DNA from: Rossellomorea marisflavi
Lineage (GTDB): Bacteria > Bacillota > Bacilli > Bacillales > Bacillaceae_B
Length of the DNA stretch: 64,000 nucleotides
Direction of reading: 5' to 3'
Assembly: GCF_022170785.1 (NCBI RefSeq)
Contig: NZ_CP081870.1
Coordinates: 1,104,001-1,168,000, forward strand
Shown: piece by piece, positions 39,608 to 48,952 of the stretch
Numbering within the stretch: the first letter of the stretch is position 1
Layout: each line of letters opens with the position of its first letter
Program-made: the position numbers and the translations under genes
Notes under the pieces: model-generated
The model's input: the letters and a program-made list of their open reading frames with translations, nothing else
Database searches by the model: none
What the model was told of the DNA's origin: nothing

Positions 39608-40763
39608 GACTCGTTCACGCAATCAATCAATTTTGTATCTCATGTCCCTAGTAGCTTTCTTTGCTTCGCTTAACCAGAATATTTACACCCCATTGATTCC
39701 CTCGATAAAGGAATATTTTCACATTAACGGTCTGGCTGTAAATAGCACAGTATCGCTCTTCATCATTCTTACAGCCATTATACAACTGATCATGGCACCG
39801 TATTTGGACCGTACAAAGACAGGACATATACTTGTAGGAAGTCTCGTGCTCGTCGCCTTGGCGAGTCTCGGCTGCGCTTTGTCCCAAGGTTTTTATGCTT
39901 TTCTTTTTTTTCGGTGCCTACAAGCCATTGGTGCCGCATCTTTGCCGTTGATCGCGGTGATTACCATCATGGGTGAAACTCCTGAAGTAAAACAGGGGGA
40001 GGCGATGGGGACTTATCAAATGTTCCTCTCCATAGCACCGGCGGCTGCACCGGTTCTCGGAGGAATCATCGGTGCCAGATATGAGTTCCACGGTGTGTTC
40101 TGGTTCCTGGCAGGGCTAAGCCTCTTATTTTTATTCCTGAACGTACGACGAAGGAATACGACCGTGAAAAAAGAAAAATTGCACCAATCCCTAAGGTATT
40201 TGGATTTAATGCGGGATCCGGTCGTATTTGTGATCCTTTCGCTCAGTCTAGTGGTTTTCCTAGTGTATATGGCGATCCTTGTATTTCTCCCGGAGCTCCT
40301 CGCCGACCGTTTTCATATCGGACTGAAGTGGATTGGTTTTCTTTATGTGCCGGTAACGGGAAGCATAGTAGCAGGAAGCTACCTTTTTAAAAAGGTGAAA
40401 TTGAACTTTTCCCATGTTATGGGCGCTGTCTCTGTGAGCTTGATCCTTTTCGCGCTAATGGATCAATGGTTGCTGCCTCTCACCCTTTTCCTTCTCATAT
40501 TGTTTGGAATGGGCCTGGGAGCAGCAACCCCTCTCTTTGCCACATTACTGACATCCCGTTACAAGGAAGGAAAAGGCAGCATCATGGCGCTGTATAATGT
40601 AACTCGCTATATCGGCATGGGGGCAGGGCCGGTCGTATTCAGCCTTTTCTACAGGGAGATGGGGGAGAAAGGGACATTCCTGATCCTATCGGCACTTTTG
40701 CTTGCCTTGAGCTTTTCCTTTTATTCAGTCATCTCCTCTAGTAAGAAGAAATACCCCATCTAA
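39588..40763 (+). CDS. MFS efflux transporter under MarR control
   Basis: The 391-aa protein has twelve predicted helices with an N-terminal motif (NQNIYTPLIPSIKEYFHINGLAVNSTVSLF) close to Bcr/multidrug DHA1 members, and a weak motif A (LDRTKTGHILVGSLV). Translation starts inside the marR-type gene, at ATG 39588 or 39594. It is probably a drug or metabolite exporter; substrate unknown. This part of the window is AT-richer than the neighbouring genes. Confidence 0.88.
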   Translation: MNMANSKTRSRNQSILYLMSLVAFFASLNQNIYTPLIPSIKEYFHINGLAVNSTVSLFIILTAIIQLIMAPYLDRTKTGHILVGSLVLVALASLGCALSQGFYAFLFFRCLQAIGAASLPLIAVITIMGETPEVKQGEAMGTYQMFLSIAPAAAPVLGGIIGARYEFHGVFWFLAGLSLLFLFLNVRRRNTTVKKEKLHQSLRYLDLMRDPVVFVILSLSLVVFLVYMAILVFLPELLADRFHIGLKWIGFLYVPVTGSIVAGSYLFKKVKLNFSHVMGAVSVSLILFALMDQWLLPLTLFLLILFGMGLGAATPLFATLLTSRYKEGKGSIMALYNVTRYIGMGAGPVVFSLFYREMGEKGTFLILSALLLALSFSFYSVISSSKKKYPI

Positions 40764-40814
40764 AGGGGAGGTGCTTGCCATGCCCCTTTACTTCTGGGAT
40801 TATGGAAAAGCGGG

Positions 40815-40988
40815 TTAGCGATCTTTTTCGTTGTCGTCAAGTAATTGAGTGATTTCCTGAAGCAATTCAATCTGCCGGTCCTGTTTTTCCTGGACACGTT
40901 TTGAATGGTCCCTGATTGCTGAAATCATAAATCCGAAACCAAGAATCAAGGTAAGAATGACTAAGCTAATGATACATATGCACTCCAA
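40815..40988 (-). CDS. Small single-helix membrane protein (57 aa)
   Basis: A short open frame runs from TTG at 40988 to TAA at 40815. The product is MECICIISLVILTLILGFGF at the N-terminus (one membrane helix, residues 3-24), then a charged helical tail with IRDHSKRVQEK and QIELLQEITQLLDDN. The amphipathic heptad pattern suggests a short coiled coil. The start has no good ribosome binding site. It is divergent from the 98-aa membrane protein, and protein-like composition argues that it is real. Confidence 0.5.
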   Translation of the reverse strand: MECICIISLVILTLILGFGFMISAIRDHSKRVQEKQDRQIELLQEITQLLDDNEKDR

Positions 40989-41014
40989 TCGATTATTTTT
41001 GGGAGGTACTAAAA

Positions 41015-41311
41015 ATGGAAAATGAAAAACTCGATAAACGTTCCCTGCAGGCGGTCTCCCTCACAGCCGTCCTGCTGGTGGCCTCCATTCTCGTGTTCCC
41101 GATCGGGAAGCTTGTGAAAGCCGATCTGTGGCTGCCCATAACCTTGTTTGCCTTGATTGATGCGGGGTTCATCTTGGCTCTCTTCATGGGGATGAGGTCA
41201 CAACAACGCTTCGTGAAGCTGTTCAGCATCCTGGCAAATGGCGTTTTCATCATCGTAACCAGCTTCATGATCTATCTGCTGCTCATTGCCAACGGGATAT
41301 CCGAGCCGTGA
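41015..41311 (+). CDS. Small three-helix membrane protein
   Basis: The 98-aa protein has helices at about 15-33, 40-60 and 71-93, connected by short basic loops. GGGAGGT precedes the ATG. Family not recognised. It is convergent with the S9 peptidase gene (six bases apart). Confidence 0.65.
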   Translation: MENEKLDKRSLQAVSLTAVLLVASILVFPIGKLVKADLWLPITLFALIDAGFILALFMGMRSQQRFVKLFSILANGVFIIVTSFMIYLLLIANGISEP

Positions 41312-41316
41312 TTTCT

Positions 41317-43056
41317 TTATAAAAGGGTATCCAGGAAGTGCTTGATCTCCTGGTAGACCATCACTTCATTGTCATGCTTCGAGAAGCTGTGGCCCTCGTC
41401 TTCCAACAGGATATACTGGACGGGGATCCCGCGCTCCCGTAGTCGTCCGACGATCCGCTCCGATTCCTCAGGGCGAACTCTCGTATCATTCTTCCCATGT
41501 ATGATGAGCATAGGACCCGCCATATCCTCTACATACGTGATCGGGGACTCAGCAACAAGCTTTTCGCGCTGCCCGACGGGATCACCCACCAGATTGATGA
41601 TCAGGGGCTTTAGTGTCTCCGGAGCTGCCTCCACGTAGGAAATCAAATCCGAGATTCCAAAGATATCAACGGTCCCACAGAAATACTCCGGGTGTCTGCC
41701 AGACAGAAGAAGGCTCATGTAACCACCATAGCTCCCGCCCATGACTGCGATCCTGCCTTTCTCCGCAAGCCCCTCGGCAATCAGCCAATCCATCCCGGCT
41801 ACGCAGTCAAGCCTCGGCCCGACGCCCCAATCACCTTCCACCCGTTTCATGAACGAAGCCCCGTACCCGACACTACCGCGGAAATTGGGGGCAAAGATGG
41901 TATACCCATTAAGCGCCAAGTACTGCAGGAGGGGGCGATCCTTCAACCGCTCCGATTTCTGTGGACCACCGTGCGGCCATAACACGGTCATGCCGTTTGG
42001 CTCTTCCGGTTGGTAAAGAATCCCTTCAATCGTCAGTCCGTCGAAGGAGGGGTACTCGACAGCCACCGGTTTGACCCGCTTTGTTTTCACCGTATAGGGA
42101 GTCAGGCAATCCCAGCGACCGTCCAGACCCATTTGGTAGATGGCGTCGGACGCATGGGCAGAGCTTCCCAGAAGGAGAAGGGTGCCGTCCGATGTTGCCT
42201 TCAGTTGATTGAAAGTATCGCAGGGAGCGTCGATTCTTGTGCAGTTTCCTTCCTCAGGGAAGTAACGATGCAAATGATCCCGTACCCCTTTCTCTGTTGA
42301 CAGAATCAACCCATCCTGCGCCTTGCAGAGCCCCTTCATGTTCTCCCCCTCAATCGAGAGTTCCTTTGTAAACAATCCGGTAGAAGGTTTATACGAAGCA
42401 AGATAGTGAAAATCCGCATCATAATCTGTCAGGAAATAGATCCGATCGTCTCCGTCGTATAGGACATCCTGAGTGCTGTATGGACCTGCAGCATCCGGAA
42501 TCAGAGGCTGACTGACTCCCTTCACCATGCAGTACGCCGGCACATGGGTATTGGAGTAGGAATCCGTATACACATAGGACGATTCATCGGGAGCGACAGC
42601 GGCACAAACGACAGGTGCCGTTTTACCTTCCCGCACAAGGTTCTTCGTCCCAAGGCAAACATCATACCGCATGACATTAATGAGCGGATTCAAATGATTA
42701 GTGGAATAGTAAATATGCCCTTGTGAAGTGAAGCAGGCAAAGTAGGCCGTCGACCCAGTTTCTTCCTCGGATAAAGGAATGATTTTCCCATCATCCATCA
42801 CTCGGTGCCACTGGTAATGCTCATCTCCATCCCAATCGAATGTTGCAAACACACTCCCATCATAGGTGAAGAGGCTAGAACTATGCTGATTTGAGAATGT
42901 GAGACGGTTGGTCTCAAGGGAGTCGAGGCAGAGTTCCCACACATCATAGGAACCTCCGTGGTTCGTACTGATCAGGATGCGCCTTCTTTCGTCATCAACT
43001 GTGAAACAGGCGATTGCGGTCGTTTGGTACAGGTCTTGAATGGCTATCAATGTCAT
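41317..43056 (-). CDS. S9 family peptidase (prolyl oligopeptidase type)
   Basis: About 579 aa with a beta-propeller N-terminal region and a C-terminal alpha/beta hydrolase domain. The nucleophile Ser is in MGGSYGGYMSLLLSGRH, and the acid and base are in IHGKNDTRV and LEDEGHSFSKH. The oxyanion turn is LWPHGGPQKSE. No signal peptide was seen, so it acts in the cytoplasm on short peptides. Translation starts on the A of the upstream TGA stop, so it is made together with the transglutaminase-fold protein. Confidence 0.9.
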   Translation of the reverse strand: MTLIAIQDLYQTTAIACFTVDDERRRILISTNHGGSYDVWELCLDSLETNRLTFSNQHSSSLFTYDGSVFATFDWDGDEHYQWHRVMDDGKIIPLSEEETGSTAYFACFTSQGHIYYSTNHLNPLINVMRYDVCLGTKNLVREGKTAPVVCAAVAPDESSYVYTDSYSNTHVPAYCMVKGVSQPLIPDAAGPYSTQDVLYDGDDRIYFLTDYDADFHYLASYKPSTGLFTKELSIEGENMKGLCKAQDGLILSTEKGVRDHLHRYFPEEGNCTRIDAPCDTFNQLKATSDGTLLLLGSSAHASDAIYQMGLDGRWDCLTPYTVKTKRVKPVAVEYPSFDGLTIEGILYQPEEPNGMTVLWPHGGPQKSERLKDRPLLQYLALNGYTIFAPNFRGSVGYGASFMKRVEGDWGVGPRLDCVAGMDWLIAEGLAEKGRIAVMGGSYGGYMSLLLSGRHPEYFCGTVDIFGISDLISYVEAAPETLKPLIINLVGDPVGQREKLVAESPITYVEDMAGPMLIIHGKNDTRVRPEESERIVGRLRERGIPVQYILLEDEGHSFSKHDNEVMVYQEIKHFLDTLL

Positions 43057-44111
43057 CACTCTCCATAATAGATCGTCATGGTAACGGGAACACCTTTCAC
43101 CCCGCAGTCATTCACGGTACGAGCTGTTATCCGGTTCATGCCTTCCACCAGGCTCCAAACCAACTCATTGTGATAAAGAACAATGGCGTCACCTGCATCG
43201 ATGGAAACTTCATAATGGCTGAAGGCTTCCGCCGTATGGATGAAGGTGAGCCTGTAGTCAGGCTTGGCAGATAGAAGGGGAAGGAAGGCTTCGTATTCCT
43301 CTTCTGTTTGGATGTTATAGTCCTGGATCAGTTTTGGAAGATCCTTCTTTTCCTTGTATTCAAAAAGGATCATTGTATGATTCAGAGCAGGGTAGAAGTC
43401 ACCTTTATTGTTGGTGTAACTGGCATGATCAAGCTCCATTGATTCAAATGCTAGATGTTGCTCGCTTCCTTGTATCGGAAGGGTCATCCGGATGGAGTGC
43501 CCATGGGCAAAGCGATTCGTCCGAACATATCCCACATATTCCGAAATGAAAGAAGAATATATATCCCGCGTTTCCTGAGATGGAATGTGGAAGCGGACGT
43601 TTTCATGATTTTCCACAAGCTCAAGGTAGCTTAGTGGCAGACCGTCCTTCTCTGCATGGCAATTAAACTGTGGATCTAAAAAAATCCACTTATCCAGCTG
43701 ATTCGACCAAACCTCGGTTCCCATATGGCCTTTACCAGTTCCTCCATAATCAGCATCAATGCTAAGGAGATTCACACTTCTGGCAGGATGCCCGAAAGCA
43801 ATCAACACGTCCCTGGTAACCGAAGCATATTCCACGCACCGAAAGCGTTCCCCTGATGCCGCACGCTTCAGGATATCAAGAGTGGAGCTGCCAGCAGGCG
43901 CCTGATTGATTCCATGGTGATCCCACTGCCTGTGAACCCAGTGCATCGCCTCATAGAAAAAGGTCGGTTCATGACTAAGTTGGAAGTCTTTGTTCCCCAG
44001 CACATACTCACGTAATTTTTTTCGCTCTTCTGGGTTTAAGAGATCAAGATGATGATGGTTCATTTCATTGAGATGTAGATTGGTTGATTCGATTATTTTG
44101 ATTTTCTTCAA
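43056..44111 (-). CDS. Transglutaminase-like superfamily protein
   Basis: The protein is 351 aa from a TTG at 44111 preceded by GAGGAAAACAGA; the frame extends up to 44204 without a good site. The papain-fold triad is visible as Cys92 in RCVEYASVTRDVLIAFGHPARSV, His129 in GHMGTEVW and Asp146 in IFLDPQFN. Such proteins are cytoplasmic cysteine proteases or amidases in bacteria. It is cotranscribed with the S9 peptidase, which suggests peptide processing; the substrate is unknown. Confidence 0.78.
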   Translation of the reverse strand: MKKIKIIESTNLHLNEMNHHHLDLLNPEERKKLREYVLGNKDFQLSHEPTFFYEAMHWVHRQWDHHGINQAPAGSSTLDILKRAASGERFRCVEYASVTRDVLIAFGHPARSVNLLSIDADYGGTGKGHMGTEVWSNQLDKWIFLDPQFNCHAEKDGLPLSYLELVENHENVRFHIPSQETRDIYSSFISEYVGYVRTNRFAHGHSIRMTLPIQGSEQHLAFESMELDHASYTNNKGDFYPALNHTMILFEYKEKKDLPKLIQDYNIQTEEEYEAFLPLLSAKPDYRLTFIHTAEAFSHYEVSIDAGDAIVLYHNELVWSLVEGMNRITARTVNDCGVKGVPVTMTIYYGE

Positions 44112-44575
44112 TCTGTTTTCCTCTTTCCTATTGAATGCATCACCTTTGTAAAAAGAAAAGGGAGGAGCTAGAATCTTACCGTAATGGGGATTCACTCCAC
44201 GCAAGCTGGTTGCTTTATAGAAAAGGGTACCATGTATGGGTGTGTATATAAATGGGTTTTATGGAATTTAGAGTGAGGTTGTTTAGTGTGATGCCTCGTC
44301 GCTGTAGCTTAAAGGATGAGACCGAGCGGTATAAAACAGGAACGTACTACAGCAAATCGGTGAAGATCATTAAAAATCTATAGATTGATTTTCGTGGTCT
44401 TCCCAGGGGATCCAAGTAAAAAGCACAGGGGTCATTCCTACTCTTCATGGAGGAAGAGGGATCGTTCCTGTGCTTTGCTTTTATTCAGAACATGTATCTA
44501 TCAGTTAACTTACTAACATTCAGAAATAGGGGGTTTTTCCTTAAGCTAAGGAGTATGTGCTAACTCTTGCATGCT
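44112..44575. other. Intergenic region at the left edge of the AT-rich island
   Basis: Apart from a terminator at 44417-44476 there is nothing I can name. A 31-codon frame from 44291 to 44386 is weakly supported and lacks a normal ribosome binding site spacing. Base composition shifts to AT-rich here, which marks the edge of the island. Confidence 0.4.
44417..44476 (-). terminator. Terminator of the left lipoprotein genes
   Basis: AAAGCACAGG pairs with CCTGTGCTTT around a partly paired 40-nt interior. On the minus strand it runs into TTTTTA. It follows the DUF1672-type gene at 44576. Confidence 0.6.
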
Positions 44576-45511
44576 TTATTCTTTGTAAATCCCGTGTATC
44601 CCATCCTGGCTTAGTGAATTTTCTTTGTTGCCGGAACCTGCCTTCTTGATCACATAATGATCGTGCAAGTTAATGAAATAGTGGCCTTTCGGTAGATCAT
44701 CGTTTTCTTCAAAAGCAATCATGATAGGATTGTATACCTCTTGTACCGGCTCTTTCTTGGGATCCTTCATATATAAGTTGATGGAAAACCATAAATCATC
44801 AGGGTCAAACAGCTCTTCTTGATAGGCGGCTGTCAATTCTTCTTTTGAAGCGTCGGGATTTTTCATATATAGATCATAGACCGGCTTAATGGCTTCGTCA
44901 TCAGATACTGACTGGACAAAATAATAGGGAGTCTCGTAGGCATTCCCTCCTGTATTTTGAATTGATTCGACAGTAGTACCGACTATCTCACCACTTTGGT
45001 CTATGATGTCCTTAATCTGGTCATCCAGTACTTTGAATTCATCTTCCTTTATATAGGCATACAATGCTGTTCTTAAGCCCTTTTCTACTTCATCGTCCAA
45101 GGTACCAATATTTTCTGTCCGGACTTTTTTTTTACTAAAATCAATAGGGACGATTGCTGTGGAATAAAAATGAAGTCGGCCTGTTGTTTCGAAGAATACT
45201 GTATATCCGTCTTGGTTACCTACCAAATTGTGAACCTCTATATCCGTATTATATTCTTTTTTTATATATTCTTTGGTTGCCTTTACTACTTCATCCTTGT
45301 ATTGTTCTTCGGCTTTTTCAGCTTTTCCTCCATATGGAAGGAAATACCCGTCTCCCGTGTATGTTAGGACACTTTCATAAATATCGCTGGGCCGGCCCTT
45401 TACACCATCTTCATTTTCAGCCTGTGGTGAATTATTTGATAGAAGATTGAGGCATCCACCTAAAAATAGGGTGGGGGCAAGGCATAACAGCATGATCCAT
45501 TTACGTATCAT
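44576..45511 (-). CDS. DUF1672-type lipoprotein, copy 1 (TilA-like candidate immunity protein)
   Basis: The 311-aa protein starts at the ATG at 45511 behind GGAGGAATTC. The lipobox LFLGGC anchors it outside. The mature sequence has the DUF1672 pattern: SVLTYTGDGYFLP, DEVVKATKEYIKKEYNTDIEVHNLVG, LHFYSTAIVPID, an EKGLRTALYAYI helix, TPYYF and PKGHYFINLHD, which is found in staphylococcal lipoproteins. It is close in sequence to copy 3 at 48953. DUF1672 proteins of S. aureus (TilA) protect against the type VII-secreted lipase TslA; that role here is inferred from the adjacent lipase gene. Confidence 0.82.
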   Translation of the reverse strand: MIRKWIMLLCLAPTLFLGGCLNLLSNNSPQAENEDGVKGRPSDIYESVLTYTGDGYFLPYGGKAEKAEEQYKDEVVKATKEYIKKEYNTDIEVHNLVGNQDGYTVFFETTGRLHFYSTAIVPIDFSKKKVRTENIGTLDDEVEKGLRTALYAYIKEDEFKVLDDQIKDIIDQSGEIVGTTVESIQNTGGNAYETPYYFVQSVSDDEAIKPVYDLYMKNPDASKEELTAAYQEELFDPDDLWFSINLYMKDPKKEPVQEVYNPIMIAFEENDDLPKGHYFINLHDHYVIKKAGSGNKENSLSQDGIHGIYKE

Positions 45512-45556
45512 TGTGTTGAATTCCTCCAATTAATTTAGGATTATTAGGAGTGCATA

Positions 45557-46483
45557 TCATTCTATGATAATCTCTTCCTGCTTGGAGCCAAGGCTTCTAT
45601 TATCGATTGTTCCCTTTTCTTTTTGATTATCATTAAGGGTGATGATGTAATGTCCTTTCGGCAGTTGATTTCCGGTTTTAATCTTATCCATTATTAGACG
45701 GAAAGTCTTTTCGTCAGGTTCAGTATCTGGTTCTTTCATGAACAACTGAATGTGAATCTCGATATTCTCAGGATCGAAGTCCTCTGATTTAAATACCTCT
45801 AATAGTTCTGCTTTAGTGGAGGAAGGAGAATCTAAATATTTTTGATAAACGGGGATAAGTGCTTCCTCTGAATTTAAATAATTCGTGTAGTAATAAGGAG
45901 TCATGTATCCCTGTCTACCTATGTTTTGGATCAATTCCTTCCTGATTCCCACCACATCATTTTCTTCAGCTACCTCACCCAAAAGTCCATCCAACTCACT
46001 GAATTGTTCTTCATACATATAAGCGTATAGTGATGCCTTCATAGCGTTATCCAGAAGGTCATCATAATATTTCACTTTATCTCCCAGAACTCTCTTGTTA
46101 ATTAGATCGATCGGTATCCTGACTTCTGAGAAGAAATGGATATGATCCTTTGTTTCAAAGTAAACGGTCACCCCGTCAATGTTAGTAAGAATATTGTGTA
46201 CTTGGATGTCTAAGTGGAAATTTTTCTTCATATAATCCTTTGTTGCTTGAATGATTTCATCTCGTAATTCTTCTGTGATGTCTTCCGTTTCCTGTGCATC
46301 ATACGCTTTGTAATCTTCCGCAGTGTACGTTAATACGTCCTCGTTTCGTTCTTTTCTTTCTTTCTCTATTTTCTTTTTATGATCTTCGATTTCCTTGGGT
46401 GTTGTAGTCGAGATTGGAATACAACCATTTAGAAGAAGAGGGATTAAAACAATTAGCAATGCATGTTTTTTGTATGTCTTCAA
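45557..46483 (-). CDS. DUF1672-type lipoprotein, copy 2 (divergent)
   Basis: The 308-aa protein starts with TTG at 46483 (GGAGGG then seven bases); the in-frame ATG at 46498 overlaps that site. The lipobox is LLLNGC. It keeps the family landmarks (DEIIQATKDYMKKNFHLDIQVHNIL, HFFSEVRIPIDL, ASLYAYMYEEQFSELD, TPYYYTNYL, KGHYIITLNDN) but its N-terminal linker is a highly charged helix (about residues 25-50) and it differs most from copies 1 and 3. It is probably cotranscribed with copy 1 (45-base gap). Confidence 0.8.
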   Translation of the reverse strand: MKTYKKHALLIVLIPLLLNGCIPISTTTPKEIEDHKKKIEKERKERNEDVLTYTAEDYKAYDAQETEDITEELRDEIIQATKDYMKKNFHLDIQVHNILTNIDGVTVYFETKDHIHFFSEVRIPIDLINKRVLGDKVKYYDDLLDNAMKASLYAYMYEEQFSELDGLLGEVAEENDVVGIRKELIQNIGRQGYMTPYYYTNYLNSEEALIPVYQKYLDSPSSTKAELLEVFKSEDFDPENIEIHIQLFMKEPDTEPDEKTFRLIMDKIKTGNQLPKGHYIITLNDNQKEKGTIDNRSLGSKQEEIIIE

Positions 46484-46498
46484 CGGATAACCCTCCAT

Positions 46499-46849
46499 TT
46501 GTTAAGGTGTTTATCTTTCATTACTGAAAACTATTCGAAATTAATTTTCATTTTTTTGGGAAAACAATAAGTGACATTTGATTGATAGGATAGTGTCTCT
46601 TACATTAGTGTTTAGATCCTCTTATCTTTTCTAGTAGTATAGTTGAACACTTTATATAATCATTTCATAACAAAAAATATCCATTAATATGAAAGTTAAA
46701 AAGGAAGCTCTTCAGGGGAAAGTGTAATTTTATCAAATCAGTTAAAAAAGAAAGGATATCATTAGAATAGATATCCCTTCTTCCGTTTCATTATAAATAC
46801 ATTTATTCAATTTAATTACATTAAGTAGTCGTAAGAAACCATATTCGAA
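46499..46849. other. Non-coding stretch inside the island
   Basis: This 351-base AT-rich gap holds the lipase-gene terminator at its right end and no coding frame of useful length. A promoter for copies 2 and 1 is expected on the minus strand; TATACT near 46633-46638 (minus strand) is one weak candidate. No chaperone-like small gene was found. Confidence 0.4.
46743..46778 (-). terminator. Terminator of the lipase-like gene
   Basis: On the minus strand, GGGATATC-loop-GATATCC is followed by TTTCTTTTTTA, about 70 bases after the lipase stop. It separates lipoprotein copy 3 plus lipase from copies 2 and 1. Confidence 0.7.
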
Positions 46850-48940
46850 CTAACTGAATGTAATCCGTTCAATTTGTTCGCGAACGGTTTCTAGATCGGC
46901 TTTTACCTTTTGGGAAGTATCGTGAAGTGCAGTGATGGAATTGCCCTTATGTTCACTAAGTTGATAGATTATATCTTCGAAGAGCAATTCTAATTCTCCA
47001 TGTAGGGAAGAAGATACTCCGTTTAAAATGTTGATCTCAGCTAGTTTAAATTGATCCAAAATTGCATTTTGAAGGAAGGGTTTAAATTCATTCACAATGT
47101 TAGGGAAACCAAAGAATACTCTAGTTAGTCCATCTCTAACTCCACCCAGTGTTCCAGTAATCTCCTCAAGCGGGGCGATTGCTGACTCAGCTATAGCATT
47201 CACTTTATTTGCAAGATTCGAGTATAGCCCCAAGAAATCCATAGGAATGGCGACTGAGTCTATCTTAGCTTTTGACTTAATTTGCAGGATTGTTGCTTCA
47301 AGGGACCCTTCTAGTGCTGAAACAATTCCTATTAGGGTTCCTACTACTGCTTGGATAATGTTATTTCCAAAAGCAGTGAGAATTGCGATGCTCTCATCGA
47401 GAATCAGATCACCTAATTTCATACCAACTAGCATATGGTCTGATTCCGTTAACGGTTCCCCAGAACTATTCAGCATCGAAGGAGCGACTGCAAGTAATGA
47501 GCCCTTATTTGTGATTGAGTCAGCCAAATTTTTATCACGCATGACCATCTCTGCCCTTACGAAATTTGTTTTAAAGTTAAACAGTTCGATATGCTTTGAC
47601 ACTTTCTGAATATTAAGGTTGACGATTTTGTAATGTGCGTTTAAATCATTTACAAACACATCTTCTACAACCTGTTTCCCACCGCTTAAAAGTGTGGGTA
47701 TTAAGTGCTCGCTCAATTGCTTGAAACCTTGTAGTAGATCTACTATATTCTCTTTGAATTGAGAGAGCAACTCACGTGGGGGTTCAAATATATTAGCTAC
47801 ATTTAGGTCAATGTTGACAATATGCTCTACTAGCTCAAGCGGGGGAGAGTCCAGTACCTTATTTATGGACCTGACAAAGGATTCTGCTTTACCCAATAGG
47901 GCGATCCAAATGTCCAACTCCAATAGGATAGGAGCAGCTAAGGTACTCATGCCTTTGAACAAGGGATGACTGAAATGTGACTCAGTAATTTCTTCAATTT
48001 TATCTTGAAGTTCATTCAATCGGGCAGAGAACCTTTCTCCTTCTTGTTCTACTAGTAATTGGGACTTATTCATATAACTATCTATACTTGTATACTTACC
48101 GTGAACTGACAAATCATCCCCGATCAAAGCCTTTGAGAGTTTGTCAAGAGCCTCAGGGGTAATATCGATGCGCTCAGTATGCCCGCTGTATAACGGCTCT
48201 CCTGTCCAGATACTGGTGATTATATGGTCATCTGCTGACACATTAATATTTTCACCAGCGACTACGTGTGGTGCCATGTCCTTTTTGAAGCCTGTATGAG
48301 ATGAACCAATATGTTCTAGATCTGCTCCAGCATATGGAACGCCAAAAGAAATATCTCTTCTTTCACCAGGGATTCGGTCTTCTAAACCTAAAGCGATAAG
48401 GCCTTTTGTTAATACATCGTTATCCCCAAAATAGTTTACTATATTGTCGTAATCCCTATTAGGATCCATTTTACCTTTAGGTAATAATGCTGGGTCCAGC
48501 GTGACACAACGTATATTATCATCAGGATGTTCTACGACTACTCCTGAGGCTAATGGGCCACCGAGTGAGTTACCTGCAACCGATGAAACTCCACCTTCAT
48601 TTTCGAATAATTTTTTCATTTCTAAATAGTATTCGTCAGCTGCCTCTACCTGTCTTACATCAAGGTCGCTCAACAATTGGGCATCCGTTAAGAGGTCAAG
48701 TTTACCATATTTCGCATCTGCCTGAGTTCCCTGATAAATTATAGATATTTCTCCAGTCTTTTGGTTTAGGACGGTCATAGCATCTAAACCAGTAGGATGA
48801 TCATAATTAGTGTTCACAACTCTAAATTTTTTCCCATTGACATCTAACTTAGAGTCCTCAGGAGGATTCTGATAAACATGATATCCAGAAAGTTCTACTA
48901 AGTCTGCATCAGTTGTTTCAATTTGTGTTGTAATTGTCAT
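46850..48940 (-). CDS. TslA-like lipase with C-terminal helical (LXG-like) targeting region
   Basis: The 696-aa protein has an N-terminal alpha/beta hydrolase (about 1-260). Its nucleophile motif is GNSLGG at 123-128 (Ser125), with candidate acid residues in YFGDNDV (Asp173/175) and His210 or His215 in LEHIGSSHTGF. Residues 285-696 are almost wholly helical with repeated hydrophobic heptads and no signal peptide or transmembrane pair. This order, lipase first and helical secretion region last, is the reverse of ordinary LXG toxins and matches S. aureus TslA, a type VII-secreted lipase. It lies 12 bases after a DUF1672-type lipoprotein gene with AGGGTGATC as ribosome binding site. Secretion and target are inferred. 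Confidence 0.7.
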   Translation of the reverse strand: MTITTQIETTDADLVELSGYHVYQNPPEDSKLDVNGKKFRVVNTNYDHPTGLDAMTVLNQKTGEISIIYQGTQADAKYGKLDLLTDAQLLSDLDVRQVEAADEYYLEMKKLFENEGGVSSVAGNSLGGPLASGVVVEHPDDNIRCVTLDPALLPKGKMDPNRDYDNIVNYFGDNDVLTKGLIALGLEDRIPGERRDISFGVPYAGADLEHIGSSHTGFKKDMAPHVVAGENINVSADDHIITSIWTGEPLYSGHTERIDITPEALDKLSKALIGDDLSVHGKYTSIDSYMNKSQLLVEQEGERFSARLNELQDKIEEITESHFSHPLFKGMSTLAAPILLELDIWIALLGKAESFVRSINKVLDSPPLELVEHIVNIDLNVANIFEPPRELLSQFKENIVDLLQGFKQLSEHLIPTLLSGGKQVVEDVFVNDLNAHYKIVNLNIQKVSKHIELFNFKTNFVRAEMVMRDKNLADSITNKGSLLAVAPSMLNSSGEPLTESDHMLVGMKLGDLILDESIAILTAFGNNIIQAVVGTLIGIVSALEGSLEATILQIKSKAKIDSVAIPMDFLGLYSNLANKVNAIAESAIAPLEEITGTLGGVRDGLTRVFFGFPNIVNEFKPFLQNAILDQFKLAEINILNGVSSSLHGELELLFEDIIYQLSEHKGNSITALHDTSQKVKADLETVREQIERITFS

Positions 48941-48952
48941 TATTAGATCACC

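Noticed and set aside
44291..44386. 31-codon frame starting MPRRCSLKDETE at the left edge of the island.
   Set aside because: Ribosome binding site spacing is poor and nothing supports expression; could be a remnant.
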